Assembly: GCF_019145475.1 (NCBI RefSeq)
Contig: NZ_JAHTKI010000018.1
Location: forward strand, 1 to 64,000
Reading direction: 5' to 3'
DNA from: Pseudomonas botevensis
GTDB taxonomy: Bacteria > Pseudomonadota > Gammaproteobacteria > Pseudomonadales > Pseudomonadaceae
Length of the DNA stretch: 64,000 nucleotides
Part shown: positions 42,072 through 50,476 of the stretch, one piece after another
Layout of the letters: every line of letters begins with the position of its first letter
Numbering within the stretch: the stretch's first letter is position 1
Made by a program: the position numbers and the translations under genes
Notes under the pieces: model-generated
The model's database searches: none
What the model saw: only the letters and a program-made list of their open reading frames with translations
What the model was told of the DNA's origin: nothing

Positions 42072-43487
42072 ATGCACATGCCCCAGATGTCCCGGCAAGA
42101 CCCGTTGATCGAGAATCACACAGTCGATTACGTCCCACTCGCGGAACGCCACGGGAAGGCCCGCGATCTGTTCACGCTCTGGTTCAGTACCAACATTGCG
42201 CCACTGCCCATCGTCACCGGCGCCATGGTGGTTCAGGTGTTTCATCTGGACCTGTTCTGGGGGCTGCTGGCGATTGCGCTGGGGCACATGATCGGCGGCC
42301 TGGTGATCGCTCTCGCGTCGGCCCAGGGACCGCGCATGGGCATTCCGCAGATGGTGCAGAGTCGTGGTCAGTTCGGCCGTTACGGCGCGCTGCTGATCGT
42401 GTTTTTCGCGGCGATCATCTACGTCGGCTTCTTCATTTCCAACATTGTGTTGGCGGGCAAGTCCATCGTCGGCATCGCGCCATCGGTGCCGGCGCCGCTG
42501 AGCATTTTGATCGGTGCGCTGAGCGCCACGGCCATCGGCGTCATCGGTTACAACTTCATCCATACGCTGAACCGCATCGGCACCTGGGTGATGGGCAGCG
42601 CGTTGCTCGCCGGGTTCATCTACATCTTCGGCCATGATCTGCCGGCAGACTTCTTCACCCGTGGCAGCTTCAACCTGTCCGGCTGGCTGGCGACGGTGTC
42701 GCTGGGGATTATCTGGCAGATCAGCTTCTCGCCGTACGTGTCCGACTACTCGCGTTACCTGCCGGCGGACATTGGCATCAGCAAGCCGTTTTTCGCCACC
42801 TACCTGGGGGCGACGCTGGGCACCATTCTGTCGTTCACTTTCGGTGCGGTGGCGGTGCTGGCGACCCCGGAAGGCACCGAAGCGATGGCGGCGGTCAAGC
42901 AGTCCACCGGATGGCTGGGCCCTATTCTGATGGTGCTGTTCCTGCTCAACATCATCAGCCACAACGCGTTGAATCTGTACGGCGCGGTGCTGTCGATCAT
43001 TACCTCGATCCAGACCTTCGCCAGCCAGTGGACACCGAGCATCAAGGTGCGCGTGGTGTTGTCGAGCGTGATCCTGGCCGGTTGCTGCGTGGTGGCGCTG
43101 GGCGCGTCGGCAGACTTCATTTCCGAGTTCATCGGCCTGATCCTGGCGCTGTTGTTGGTGCTGGTGCCGTGGGCCTCGATCAACCTGATCGACTTCTACC
43201 TGATCAAGCGCGGCAGCTACGACATCGCCTCGATCTTCCGCGCCGACGGCGGGATCTACGGACGTTTCAACCTGCACGCGATCATTGCCTATTTCCTTGG
43301 CATCATCGTCCAGTTGCCGTTCGCCAACACCTCGCTGTACGTCGGCCCGTACGCCAATCTGGTGGACGGTGCGGATCTGTCCTGGCTGGTCGGGCTGATC
43401 GTCACGTGCCCGTTGTATTACTGCCTCGCGACGCGTGGCCAGACCCGGCAGCAGAGCAGGGCGGCGCGGTTGGGCTACACCGACTGA
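42072..43487 (+). CDS. NCS1-family permease, paralogue 2
   Basis: A 471-residue, 12-helix transporter. It has LFTLWFSTNIAPLPIVTGA, RMGIPQMVQSRGQFGRYG, PYVSDYSRYLPADIG and SHNALNLYGAVLSII, aligning end to end with the other NCS1 protein in the window. ATGs at codons 1, 3 and 6 are all possible starts. The gene is divergent from the flavin reductase/LLM monooxygenase pair across two related palindromes, so substrate uptake and oxidation are probably co-induced. Cargo is likely a purine, pyrimidine or hydantoin-type compound. Confidence 0.88.
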   Translation: MHMPQMSRQDPLIENHTVDYVPLAERHGKARDLFTLWFSTNIAPLPIVTGAMVVQVFHLDLFWGLLAIALGHMIGGLVIALASAQGPRMGIPQMVQSRGQFGRYGALLIVFFAAIIYVGFFISNIVLAGKSIVGIAPSVPAPLSILIGALSATAIGVIGYNFIHTLNRIGTWVMGSALLAGFIYIFGHDLPADFFTRGSFNLSGWLATVSLGIIWQISFSPYVSDYSRYLPADIGISKPFFATYLGATLGTILSFTFGAVAVLATPEGTEAMAAVKQSTGWLGPILMVLFLLNIISHNALNLYGAVLSIITSIQTFASQWTPSIKVRVVLSSVILAGCCVVALGASADFISEFIGLILALLLVLVPWASINLIDFYLIKRGSYDIASIFRADGGIYGRFNLHAIIAYFLGIIVQLPFANTSLYVGPYANLVDGADLSWLVGLIVTCPLYYCLATRGQTRQQSRAARLGYTD

Positions 43488-43748
43488 CCCTGACTGGTTT
43501 CACCCACAATGCCCGGCACCTGCCGGGCATCGTCGTTTACGGACTGCGGCGGTCACGCAAATTGGCCATTTCGATCCCCTTTTGGCCAACCCCCTACTGT
43601 GATCGGGCGGCGCTCTCGGCAAGAATCGGAGCCATCCTGCAAAACTACAAGAGTCAGCCGCTGCTCCTTACCCATGGCCACCCGTCTGGCCGCTGCCGTG
43701 TACAGAACATAAAAACCATCCGACTCACGCCGCATCCGGGGAAACAAT

Positions 43749-44849
43749 ATGGTCACGATCAAACGCATTCTGGGCGCCACTGTCTGTGGGCTGACGCTGC
43801 TCGCCAGCGCCGCACAGGCTGAACAGCGCGAATTGCGGGTGTACAACTGGGCGGACTACATCCTGCCGTCCGTGCCCAAGGATTTCGCTGCGCAAAGCGG
43901 CATCAAAGTCACCTGGGACACCTTTGATACCAACGAATCCCTGGAAGCCAAGCTGCTGACCGGCAACTCCGGCTACGACCTCGTCGTGCCGTCGAACCAG
44001 TTTCTCGATACCCAGATCAAGGCCGGCGTGTTCCAGAAACTCGACAAATCCAAGCTGCCGAACTGGAAGCATCAGGATCCCGAGCTGCTCAAACTGCTCG
44101 ACGCCAACGATCCCGGCAACCAGTACGGCGTGCCTTACATGGTCGGTACGGTGCTGATCGGCTTCAACCCGGCCAAGGTCAAGGCTGCGCTCGGCGAGAA
44201 CGCCCCGGTGGACAGTTGGGATCTGGTATTCAAGCCCGAGAACATGGAAAAACTGAAATCCTGCGGCGTGGCGATGCTCGATTCACCGTCGGAAATCCTG
44301 CCGCTGGCCCTGCATTACCTGGGCCTCGACCCGAACAGCCAGAACCCGGCCGATTATGAAAAGGCCAAGGATTTGATGCTCAAGGTTCGCCCCTACGTGA
44401 CCTACTTCAACTCGGCCAAGTACATGACCGACATCGCCAACGGCGACATCTGTGTGGCGATCGGTTACTCCGGCAGCTTCTATCAGTTCGGCAACCGCGC
44501 CAAAGAAGCGGGCAACGGCGTGGTGGTCGACTGGCGCTTGCCGAAGGAAGGCGCACCGATCTGGTTCGACACCTTCGCCATTCCCAAGAGCGCGAAGAAC
44601 GTCACCGAGGCGCACGAATTCCTCAACAACTTGCTCGATCCGAAGGTCATCGCCGGGATCAGCGATTTCCTCGGTTATCCGAATGCCAACAAGGATTCGA
44701 TACCGCTGATCAACAAGGAAATCACCGGCAACCCGAACCTGACACCGACCCCCGAGGCGCTGAAAACCCTGTACGTGGTGCAGCCGTTGCCGCAGAAACT
44801 GGAGCGGGTGCGCACGCGGGTGTGGACCAGCATCAAGTCCGACAAGTAA
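43749..44849 (+). CDS. Putrescine/polyamine-type periplasmic binding protein (PotF/SpuD family)
   Basis: The 366-residue protein has a signal peptide (residues 1-24, ending SAAQA) followed by LRVYNWADYILPS, the canonical PotF/SpuD start. GYDLVVPSNQFL, GVPYMVGTVLIGFN and the aspartate/tryptophan binding-pocket segments follow. It would capture putrescine or another polyamine for an ABC importer, but no permease or ATPase genes are adjacent. It is thus an orphan receptor, perhaps working with a transporter encoded elsewhere. GGGGAAAC supports the start. A hairpin follows. Confidence 0.88.
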   Translation: MVTIKRILGATVCGLTLLASAAQAEQRELRVYNWADYILPSVPKDFAAQSGIKVTWDTFDTNESLEAKLLTGNSGYDLVVPSNQFLDTQIKAGVFQKLDKSKLPNWKHQDPELLKLLDANDPGNQYGVPYMVGTVLIGFNPAKVKAALGENAPVDSWDLVFKPENMEKLKSCGVAMLDSPSEILPLALHYLGLDPNSQNPADYEKAKDLMLKVRPYVTYFNSAKYMTDIANGDICVAIGYSGSFYQFGNRAKEAGNGVVVDWRLPKEGAPIWFDTFAIPKSAKNVTEAHEFLNNLLDPKVIAGISDFLGYPNANKDSIPLINKEITGNPNLTPTPEALKTLYVVQPLPQKLERVRTRVWTSIKSDK

Positions 44850-44864
44850 GCGCAACCTCCTTGC

Positions 44865-44887
44865 AGGAGCCGTCGAGCACGGCTCCT
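44865..44887. terminator. Hairpin between convergent polyamine-binding and terC genes
   Basis: AGGAGCCGT and ACGGCTCCT flank a 5-base loop. The element resembles another common Pseudomonas repeat (GAGCCGT..ACGGCTC) and could end both transcripts; T-runs are absent. Confidence 0.5.
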
Positions 44888-45863
44888 ACAAAGACTGGGT
44901 CTGATCCTCTTTGCGTGTGAGGATCAGGCTCAACACCACCGACAGCAAAATCACCGTCCCCACCACCGCCAGCGACCACTCCACGGGCATGTGAAACCAC
45001 GGCATGACCGTCATTTTGCCGCCGATGAACACCAGCACCAGCGCCAGGCCGTACTTGAGCAGGTGAAAGCGGTCAGCCATGTCGGCGAGCAGGAAGTACA
45101 GGGCGCGCAGGCCCATGATTGCGAAGATGTTCGAGGTGAAAATAATGAACGGGTCAGTGGTGACGGCGAAGATCGCCGGAATGCTGTCGACCGCGAACAT
45201 CAGGTCGCTGGCTTCGATCAGCACCAGCACCAGAAACATCGGCGTGGCCCAGCGCACGCCGTTCTGCACCACGAAAAAGCGCTCGCCATGAAAGCCGTGG
45301 GTGATGCGCAGATGCCCGCGCACCCAGCGCAGCAGCGGGTTGTTGTCGAGGTCCGGTTGTTGCTCGGCGAACACCAGCATCTTGATCCCGGTAATGATCA
45401 GGAACACGCCGAACACATACAGCAGCCAGGCAAACTGCGACACCAGCCAGACCCCGGCAAAAATCATCGCCGCGCGCATCACGATCGCCCCGAGCACGCC
45501 GTACAGCAGCACGCGCCGTTGCAACTCCGGCGGCACTGCGAAGTAGCCGAAGATCATCACGAAGACGAACATGTTGTCGATCGACAGCGATTGCTCGATC
45601 AGATAACCGGTGAGGAATTCCAGGGTTTTGCGCTGGGCGATCTCGGCGCCGAACGCGCCGTTCAGATACCACCAGAGCAGACCGGCAAACGCCAGCGCCA
45701 ACAGGCACCAGGCAACCACCCACGCCGAGGCTTCGCGCACCGACACCCGATGCGCCTTGCGTCCGCCGAAGACAAACAGATCCAGGGCCAGCATCGCCAG
45801 AACGAAGACGATGAAGGCGCCCCACATCCACGGCTCGCCGATATTAAGGTGTGTGGCTGGCAT
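44886..45863 (-). CDS. TerC-family integral membrane protein
   Basis: A 325-residue protein with about nine helices. It has the TerC landmarks SIDNMFVFVMIFGYF with membrane-embedded acidic residues, the SDLMFAVDSIPAIFAVTTDPFI repeat, and the NIFAIMGLRALYFLL segment. The family is linked to tellurite resistance and, in the Alx/MntP-like branch, manganese export or metalation of secreted proteins. No other ter genes are present, so a metal-homeostasis role is more likely than tellurite resistance. The start ATG is clear. Confidence 0.9.
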   Translation of the reverse strand: MPATHLNIGEPWMWGAFIVFVLAMLALDLFVFGGRKAHRVSVREASAWVVAWCLLALAFAGLLWWYLNGAFGAEIAQRKTLEFLTGYLIEQSLSIDNMFVFVMIFGYFAVPPELQRRVLLYGVLGAIVMRAAMIFAGVWLVSQFAWLLYVFGVFLIITGIKMLVFAEQQPDLDNNPLLRWVRGHLRITHGFHGERFFVVQNGVRWATPMFLVLVLIEASDLMFAVDSIPAIFAVTTDPFIIFTSNIFAIMGLRALYFLLADMADRFHLLKYGLALVLVFIGGKMTVMPWFHMPVEWSLAVVGTVILLSVVLSLILTRKEDQTQSL

Positions 45864-46066
45864 GGCGTTCTCCCGGTCTGAATATTATTTGGGTAGACGC
45901 GGTCATGCTAGCGAGGGGATTACGCGGGAGAAAAATCGTTTATTTCGTCACTGTGGTTCGGTTTTTCCGAAGTGTTGCGTGTAGCAGGCTCGCTGAACGC
46001 AACGGAGAAACAGCTTGCTCATCCGTTCAGCGCAGCCAGAAATTTTCCCAGCGACACCGCAGGCTC

Positions 46067-46540
46067 CTAGTATTGGTTGTCGTACGTAGGCTCAAGATGA
46101 AACTTTCCGTCAACGGTGTACTTGATGTCCTCTATCACTATCTCGACTTTATAAAATCCTGAGATCGTGCCGTCGTTATGGCGGGTAATTGTCAGATTTC
46201 CACTCTTTGCAGCCGGTGAAACCTGATCGACTTCAATGAGAATGAATGGACGGTCTTTGCTTGTTATCGGGTAGGTGCCGTCCTTCAATCCTTTAGGAAT
46301 GACCAGGGATAGTTTCTCGATTTCGAATCCCTCGCCGCTGCTTCCAAGAAGACTTTCGGCTTGATCGGTGAAGCTCTGGAACCAGAACTCTTTCGCACGA
46401 ATTTCTGTTTTTCCGGAGGGCAGGGGTGGTTGAAAAGAAGCTCGGTAATACACGAAGGGAGAAGGCGTTTTAGATCGCGGTGAGTCTGGATTCAAATCAT
46501 CGCGAAGAACAGTTGCTATTGGGTTTTCAGGAATATTCAT
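46067..46540 (-). CDS. Orphan beta-rich protein of unknown function
   Basis: A 157-residue protein from MNIPENPIAT, chosen because GGAAAG lies upstream; a longer frame adds 17 residues. It has no signal peptide or membrane helix. The C-terminal half alternates short beta segments (FILIEVDQV; GNLTITRHNDG; YKVEIVIEDIKYTVDG), suggesting a beta-sandwich or lipocalin-like fold. Its codons and flanks are visibly more AT-rich than those of the neighbours, pointing to acquisition by transfer. A perfect GTTGATA/TATCAAC inverted repeat lies just upstream. I do not recognise a family. Confidence 0.65.
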   Translation of the reverse strand: MNIPENPIATVLRDDLNPDSPRSKTPSPFVYYRASFQPPLPSGKTEIRAKEFWFQSFTDQAESLLGSSGEGFEIEKLSLVIPKGLKDGTYPITSKDRPFILIEVDQVSPAAKSGNLTITRHNDGTISGFYKVEIVIEDIKYTVDGKFHLEPTYDNQY

Positions 46541-46573
46541 GATGCAACTTTCCGAATGGTGAGTAGGTGTTTC

Positions 46574-46592
46574 GTTGATAGGGACTATCAAC
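46574..46592. promoter_or_regulatory. Perfect 7-bp inverted repeat upstream of the orphan gene
   Basis: GTTGATA and TATCAAC around GGGAC lie 34 bp before the orphan start. It could be an operator or leader hairpin. Confidence 0.4.
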
Positions 46593-46733
46593 TCATTTTC
46601 ACGCTACTCGCACGTTATCGACCGAACAACTGATAGAACTGACAGTTGTCCGGTACTGATAAGTGTGATCCGGTTACTCATCATCAAGTCGGAAGAATGC
46701 CGCGCCCACCGGTCGCGGCATAACGTTGTGCTG

Positions 46734-48446
46734 CTATCGACGCGCCGAAAGCGCCGGCGTACGCGGCGGTATCTGGCGCTTCGAACCGGTCGCTTCAAAC
46801 GCTGCCGCCAGGCGCAGCAGCGTCGAATCATCATAGGCGCGCCCGGCAAACGTCAGGCCTACCGGCATGCCGATGTCCGCCATGATGCCCATCGGTACGG
46901 TCACGGTCGGCACGCCGAGGTGACGGATTGCCAGGTTGCCGTTGGCGACCCAGATGCCGTTGCTCCAGGCGATGTCCGCCGAAACCGGATTGATATCGGC
47001 ATCTGCCGGGCCAACGTCGGCGTTGGTCGGGAACAGCACGGCGTCGAGGCCGAGGCGGTCCATCCAGTCTTCCAGGTCGATCTTGCGGGTCTGTTCCAGG
47101 CCGCGAAGACCGTCCGGCAGGGTCGGGATCTGATCCCACGAGGCGAGGCCGCGCTCGGCCATGCGCACGTACTCGTCCATGCCTGCCGCCAGGTCGCCTT
47201 CACGGTTGGGCAGGGTGCCCGGGTCGTGCGGGAAGATTTTCGGCCCGTCGACGTCGGCCAGGCGATTGAGTTTCGGATCGCCGTTGGCCCGCAGGAAATC
47301 ATCGAACGCCCAGCCCGACAGTTCCCACAATTCGTGGTGCAGGAACTCTTTGGAAACGATACCGCGATTGAACACGGTTGGCGCGCCAGGGCGGTCGCCT
47401 TCGCAGTTGGACACCAGCGGGAAATCCACTTCGATCACTTCGGCACCGGCGGCTTCCAGGGCTTTGCGCGCCTCTTTCCAGAGGTCGATCACCGAAGGCC
47501 GGGTGTTGATGCGTTGGCCGGTCGGGCCGCCGATACCCGGTTCGGCGCTGGTGCCAGCCTCGGGGTCGGCGTTGATGTACATGCGCGGCACACCCAGGCG
47601 TTTGCCGGCCAAGGCATCACGGTTGACTGCCAGTTCGGCGTACGAGGCCGGGCGCACCGAGGCGACGCTTGGAATCGGCACCCACGGTTGCAGACGCCAC
47701 AGGTCGCCACGGGTGTCGCTGTCTTCGGCAACCACCACATCGAGCACTTCGAGCAGGTCAGCCATGGTGCGCGCGTACGGCACCACCACGTCCATCGTCG
47801 GGGTCAGCGGCCAGTTGCCGCGCACCGAGATCACCCCGCGCGACGGCGTGTAGGCGCACAAGCCGTTGTTCGAGGCCGGGCCGCGACCGCTGGACCAGGT
47901 TTCTTCGGCCAGACCGAACGCCGAGAAGCTCGCGGCAGTGGCCGTGCCGGCGCCGTTCGACGAGCCGGACGCGAACGGTGCGGTCAGGTAGTCAGCGTTG
48001 TAAGGGCTTTCGGCGCGGCCATAGACCCCGCGCTGCATCCCGCCATTGGCCATCGGCGGCATGTTGGTCTTGCCCAGGCAGATCGCCCCGGCGGCGCGCA
48101 GGCGTTCGATGGTGAACGCATCGCGATGAGCGACCAGATCGGCGAAAGCCGGGCTGCCGGAGGCGGCAGTCAGGCCCTTGACCAGATAGCTGTCCTTGGC
48201 GGTGTAGGGAATGCCGTCGAGCGGGCCGAGCAGTTCACCTCTTGCCCGGCGGGCATCGGAAGCTTCGGCTTCTTTCAGCGCCTCGGGGTTGCGCACCACC
48301 ACGGCATTCAGCGCCGTGTCGGTGTCCGGGCCATCATAGGCGTCGATCCGCGCCAGATAGGCCTGCACCAGTTCCACTGCAGTGGTCTGGCCGGATTCGA
48401 GCGCCGCGCGCAATTGGGCAATGGAGACTTCAGTGACTTCGATCAT
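46734..48446 (-). CDS. Amidase signature family enzyme
   Basis: The 570-residue protein starts at the internal ATG MIEVTEVSIAQLRAAL; an upstream TTG frame is less likely. The Ser-cisSer-Lys triad is suggested by the Lys in GIPYTAKDSYLVKG, the glycine/serine loop FASGSSNGAGTATAAS, and SSGRGPAS, where the nucleophile serine normally sits. The SSGR sequence differs from the common GGSIR, so the substrate pocket may be unusual. It would hydrolyse an amide to acid plus ammonia. There is no signal peptide. It is monocistronic. Confidence 0.85.
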   Translation of the reverse strand: MIEVTEVSIAQLRAALESGQTTAVELVQAYLARIDAYDGPDTDTALNAVVVRNPEALKEAEASDARRARGELLGPLDGIPYTAKDSYLVKGLTAASGSPAFADLVAHRDAFTIERLRAAGAICLGKTNMPPMANGGMQRGVYGRAESPYNADYLTAPFASGSSNGAGTATAASFSAFGLAEETWSSGRGPASNNGLCAYTPSRGVISVRGNWPLTPTMDVVVPYARTMADLLEVLDVVVAEDSDTRGDLWRLQPWVPIPSVASVRPASYAELAVNRDALAGKRLGVPRMYINADPEAGTSAEPGIGGPTGQRINTRPSVIDLWKEARKALEAAGAEVIEVDFPLVSNCEGDRPGAPTVFNRGIVSKEFLHHELWELSGWAFDDFLRANGDPKLNRLADVDGPKIFPHDPGTLPNREGDLAAGMDEYVRMAERGLASWDQIPTLPDGLRGLEQTRKIDLEDWMDRLGLDAVLFPTNADVGPADADINPVSADIAWSNGIWVANGNLAIRHLGVPTVTVPMGIMADIGMPVGLTFAGRAYDDSTLLRLAAAFEATGSKRQIPPRTPALSARR

Positions 48447-48583
48447 GCTGTTACCGCCGACTGGTTCGCTAAAGGGTGGGTCATCAGGGTTATCGTCGAA
48501 AGACGTCAAAAATGTTTGATGGACGAAACTCTACCTTGAAGTGGGTCGCTTGGCTCGTACAAATTCGATAAATATCGGCATTT

Positions 48584-49372
48584 TTATCGGAAAAACTCTC
48601 CGGGCGTTTCTCCGAATTGCTGGCGAAACGCGGCGATGAAGGCCGAAGTCGAGTCATAACCGCAGGCCAGAGCCACGTCGGTGACGCGTTCGCCCCGTTC
48701 CAGCGGGGTCAGCGCACCCAGCAGGCGCAAGCGCTGACGCCAGGCACGAAAGGTCAGGCCGGTATCGCGCAAAAACAGCCGACTCAGGGTTTTCTCGGTA
48801 ACGCCGAATTTTTCGCTCCAGTGGTTGAGCGTAGTTTGCTGCTCTGGATGCTGTTCCAGACTCTGATAGATCTGCCGCAGGCGACTGTCCTGAGGCAGTG
48901 GCAGCATCAAGTCGATCTGTGGTGCTTCGGCCAGTTGGTCGAGGATCACCTGGGCCAATCGTCCGTGGGCGCCGTTCTGGTCGTATTCCACCGGCACCAG
49001 ACTGAACGCCCGGATCAGCTCGCGCAGCAGGTCGCTGACCCCAAGCACATGACAACGCTCGATTGCCCACCCCGACACGCTGCAATCAATGTACAGGCTG
49101 CGCATTTCAGTCTGTGGCGAGCTGAACACCCGATGGGGCATGCCCGCCGGAATCCACACCGCGCGTTCCGGCGGGGCGACGAAACGTCCGGCGCTGGTCT
49201 GCACTTCGAGTACGCCCTGAATCGCGTAGGACAGTTGCACCCACGGGTGACTGTGGCGACGGGTGAGGGCGCGATTGGGCAGCGATTCGGTGCGCCCGTA
49301 CAGCGGACGAGGCAGGCTCGGCAGCCCGGGGACGCTGCGTCTGACGCTTTTTTCGTGTCCTTTAGGCGGCAT
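48584..49372 (-). CDS. AraC-family regulator with cupin sensor domain
   Basis: From the ATG giving MPPKGHEKSV the protein has 262 residues. The N-terminal cupin (RRHSHPWVQLSYAIQGVLEVQT; VWIPAGMPHRV) is followed by two HTH motifs (WSEKFGVTEKTLSRLFLRDTG; ERVTDVALACGYDSTSAFIAAFRQQFG). The architecture matches the NimR/YeaM-like group. It is divergent from the bile-acid-family transporter with an 84-bp gap and likely controls it. Confidence 0.88.
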   Translation of the reverse strand: MPPKGHEKSVRRSVPGLPSLPRPLYGRTESLPNRALTRRHSHPWVQLSYAIQGVLEVQTSAGRFVAPPERAVWIPAGMPHRVFSSPQTEMRSLYIDCSVSGWAIERCHVLGVSDLLRELIRAFSLVPVEYDQNGAHGRLAQVILDQLAEAPQIDLMLPLPQDSRLRQIYQSLEQHPEQQTTLNHWSEKFGVTEKTLSRLFLRDTGLTFRAWRQRLRLLGALTPLERGERVTDVALACGYDSTSAFIAAFRQQFGETPGEFFR

Positions 49373-49456
49373 CTGGCGGCTCTTCGGCGTTAGTCGGTAA
49401 TTCTCAGGTACGTTAGAGTCGCTTTCACGTACAGGCAACCCCCGGATGAGCAAACC

Positions 49457-50455
49457 ATGACGCGCCCAAGATTCCTGCCCGACAACTTCACCCTGACCCT
49501 GATCGGCGTGGTGTTGCTCGCCAGCTTCCTGCCCGCCAGCGGCCAGGTCGCCGTCGGCTTCGGCTGGCTCACCAACATCGCCATCGCGCTGCTGTTCTTC
49601 CTGCACGGCGCCAAACTTTCCCGCGAGTCGATCATCGCTGGCGCCGGCCACTGGCGCCTGCACTTGCTGGTGTTCGGCCTCACTTTTGTCCTGTTCCCGT
49701 TATTGGGTCTGGCGCTGAAACCGTTGCTGTCGCCCTTGGTCGGCGACCAGCTGTACATGGGCATGCTCTACCTCTGCGCACTGCCGGCCACGGTGCAATC
49801 GGCGATTGCCTTCACCTCGCTGGCGCGGGGCAATATTCCGGCGGCGATCTGCAGCGCGGCGGCGTCCAGCCTGTTCGGGATCTTCCTCACACCGCTGCTG
49901 GTGACCTTGCTGCTGAACGTCCACGGCGACGGCGGCTCGACCCTCGACGCGATCCTGAAAATCAGCGTGCAACTGCTGCTGCCGTTCATCGCCGGACAGA
50001 TCGCCCGGCGCTGGATCGGCGCCTGGGTCGGGCGCAACAAGAATTGGCTGAAGTTCGTCGACCAGGGTTCGATCCTGCTGGTGGTCTACGGTGCGTTCAG
50101 CGAAGCGGTCAATGAAGGCATCTGGCATCAGATCCCGGTGATCGACCTGCTGGGCCTGGTTGTGGCTTGCTGCGTCCTGCTGGCGCTGGTACTGGTGGCG
50201 TCGACGGTATTGGGCAAGGCATTCGGCTTCAGCCAGGAAGACCGCATCACCATCCTGTTCTGTGGTTCGAAAAAGAGCCTGGCGACCGGCGTGCCGATGG
50301 CCCAGGTGCTGTTCGCCGGCAGCACCATCGGGGTGCTGATCCTGCCGCTGATGCTGTTTCACCAGATCCAGTTGATGGTCTGCGCGGTGCTGGCGCAGCG
50401 TTACGCAAAGCGGCCGGAATCGGTGCCGGAGTTGATGGCGCACGTCGACCCTTGA
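49457..50455 (+). CDS. Bile acid:sodium symporter family (YfeH-like) transporter
   Basis: A 332-residue membrane protein with nine to ten helices. It has the SBF-like family signatures GFGWLTNIAIALLFFLHGAKL, LCALPATVQSAIAFTSLARGN, and FCGSKKSLATGVPMAQVLF. The paired crossing helices typical of this fold carry the NxxxS/TS residues. Bacterial members move organic anions; the substrate is unknown. The divergent AraC regulator is the probable controller. It ends 21 bp from the convergent sensor kinase gene. Confidence 0.87.
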   Translation: MTRPRFLPDNFTLTLIGVVLLASFLPASGQVAVGFGWLTNIAIALLFFLHGAKLSRESIIAGAGHWRLHLLVFGLTFVLFPLLGLALKPLLSPLVGDQLYMGMLYLCALPATVQSAIAFTSLARGNIPAAICSAAASSLFGIFLTPLLVTLLLNVHGDGGSTLDAILKISVQLLLPFIAGQIARRWIGAWVGRNKNWLKFVDQGSILLVVYGAFSEAVNEGIWHQIPVIDLLGLVVACCVLLALVLVASTVLGKAFGFSQEDRITILFCGSKKSLATGVPMAQVLFAGSTIGVLILPLMLFHQIQLMVCAVLAQRYAKRPESVPELMAHVDP

Positions 50456-50476
50456 GCCGCACCTGAGCCGGAAATC

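Noticed and set aside
44886..45863. Tellurite-resistance operon
   Set aside because: Only a TerC homologue is present, without terABDEZ; a metal-homeostasis role is more likely.
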